Assembly (NCBI GenBank): GCA_013350335.1
Contig: CM023542.1
Coordinates: 248,001 to 312,000 of the forward strand
Origin: Chimonanthus salicifolius
Taxonomy: Eukaryota; Streptophyta; Magnoliopsida; Laurales; Calycanthaceae
Direction: 5' to 3'
Length of the DNA stretch: 64,000 bases
This document shows, piece after piece, positions 63,086-64,000 of the stretch (its first letter is position 1; every line of letters starts with the position of its first letter). Below the pieces are notes generated by a model that was given only the letters and a program-made list of their open reading frames with translations, had not been told where the DNA came from and ran no database searches. Made by a program: the position numbers and the translations under genes.

Positions 63086-63345
63086 GTAGTGATCCACGCC
63101 AATGACTATTGTAGATTACGATGTACTTTTCACAATTTACACAAGTATATTTATAATTGACTTTCGACTAGAATTGGTTATAAATTATTCTTCCTTCATT
63201 TTTTCTTCACCTTGATTGGCTCCCTGTATTATATATATACATTATCCTCTTCTATTGGAGGACAAGGAATGCCGCACACAGAGAATTCTCTCTCTTCATT
63301 CATTATTTTCTTTTCTCCCAATTTTCAGTCTAACATGATATCAAG
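63086..63345 (+). mobile_element. Copia LTR (3' part) with primer-site start
   Basis: It includes TATCCTCTTCTATTGGAGGA and ends TTTTCAGTCTAACA at about 63337, immediately followed by TGATATCAAGCAAG, resembling a Ty1/copia initiator-Met primer site. It matches the reverse complement of 33490-33625. The left end is not defined, and the interior is cut off by the next LINE. Confidence 0.5.
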
Positions 63346-63459
63346 CAAGTTCAATTTTTTGAGTTTTTCCGCCTTTTATTATCCCCCCTTTTTAGGTATT
63401 TCTACACTTCCTACAGCCTCTGGGGTATCTCTCTCCCTTACAATCTTCTCCCTTCATAG

Positions 63460-64000
63460 TTTTTTTAGAAATGGTTCATATATTAATAAAAAGGCACCAG
63501 AGGTGCACGTACAAGATATAGGATAGAAAAACTAGTAACAAGGATAACTAGGCAAAGAAACCAAAACAATGATTCCTCAGGCAAGATCAGCACATTCTTT
63601 CCATGCGCGTAAAATGTCTGACATTGAGATGTTACGGAACACCTACAGCGAAATAGCCCAAGAAGCACACTTCGCAAGAGCGCACCGCCCAACCGCCGCA
63701 CTGGACTCACTCGTATCTCTGAAAAGCCTATTGTTCCTTTCCCACCACAGGCTCCAAAGAGTGGCAAAAAAAGATAAGTGCCACAATGAGGCGCATTTAG
63801 GCGAGACAGAGGCAATGTCCCAAGAAAAGGACAATTCTGCAATCGATGATGGCATAACCCAAGAAACTCCAAACTGAGAAAGCACCAAGTGCCAAACTGA
63901 TGAAGCAAAGGGACAGTGCAGAAGAAGGTGATTCGACTCTTCGGATGCATGCAAGCATAGTGGACAAGCACTAACCAAAATGCGACCTCATCGTCTGAGA
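63460..64000 (-). mobile_element. L1-type LINE 3' end with zf-RVT domain
   Basis: The minus strand encodes ACPLCLHASEESNHLLLHCP and SSVWHLVLSQFGVSW, the zinc-binding region at the end of L1 reverse transcriptases (CxxC..H..C). It continues to LWWERNNRLFRD and ALAKCASWAISL. The 3' end is at the T run near 63460-63467. It is related to 28497-28870. The 5' part lies past the window edge, and at least one frameshift is visible. Confidence 0.8.

Overview
The window is nuclear DNA from a flowering plant. It has long AT-rich introns with GT..AG borders, two plant-type housekeeping genes, and abundant degraded LTR retrotransposons, RTE- and L1-type LINEs, SINEs and MITEs. I found no prokaryotic operons, rRNA, canonical tRNA genes or CRISPR array. 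The species cannot be fixed from this sequence.

Layout. 1-15.7 kb is gene-free and transposon-rich. It holds two MITE-like elements with TAA/TTA target duplications, RTE LINE tails, an 11-12 unit minisatellite at 9.37-10.02 kb, and a 4.7 kb short-LTR element on the minus strand (10462-15177) containing at least three other LTR fragments. 15.8-35.1 kb (+) is a ten-exon gene for a ~1696-residue, four-MATH-domain (TRAF-like) coiled-coil protein of the Arabidopsis At2g25320 type. Every splice junction and reading phase can be reconstructed, but four single-base frameshifts interrupt it. Its introns hold a PPR gene fragment, a dead Ty3/gypsy element, an L1 LINE relic and a large LTR. 35.1-37.4 kb is the tail-to-tail intergenic space. 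37.4-61.8 kb (-) holds eleven exons of NAA35/MAK10, the auxiliary subunit of the NatC N-terminal acetyltransferase. All eleven are in frame, and the 5' end lies beyond the right edge. Its introns hold a mitochondrial ccmFC insertion (NUMT), an RTE LINE, two SINEs with target duplications, and a 3.85 kb solo LTR carrying a hairpin array. 61.8-64 kb is a nest of L1 and copia fragments.

The two genes have no evident functional link: one is a MATH/coiled-coil protein, the other helps acetylate nascent proteins at the ribosome. I found no convincing new multi-gene system. The items most worth a second look are the frameshifts in the MATH gene, the hairpin-studded LTR family, the NUMT and the minisatellite.
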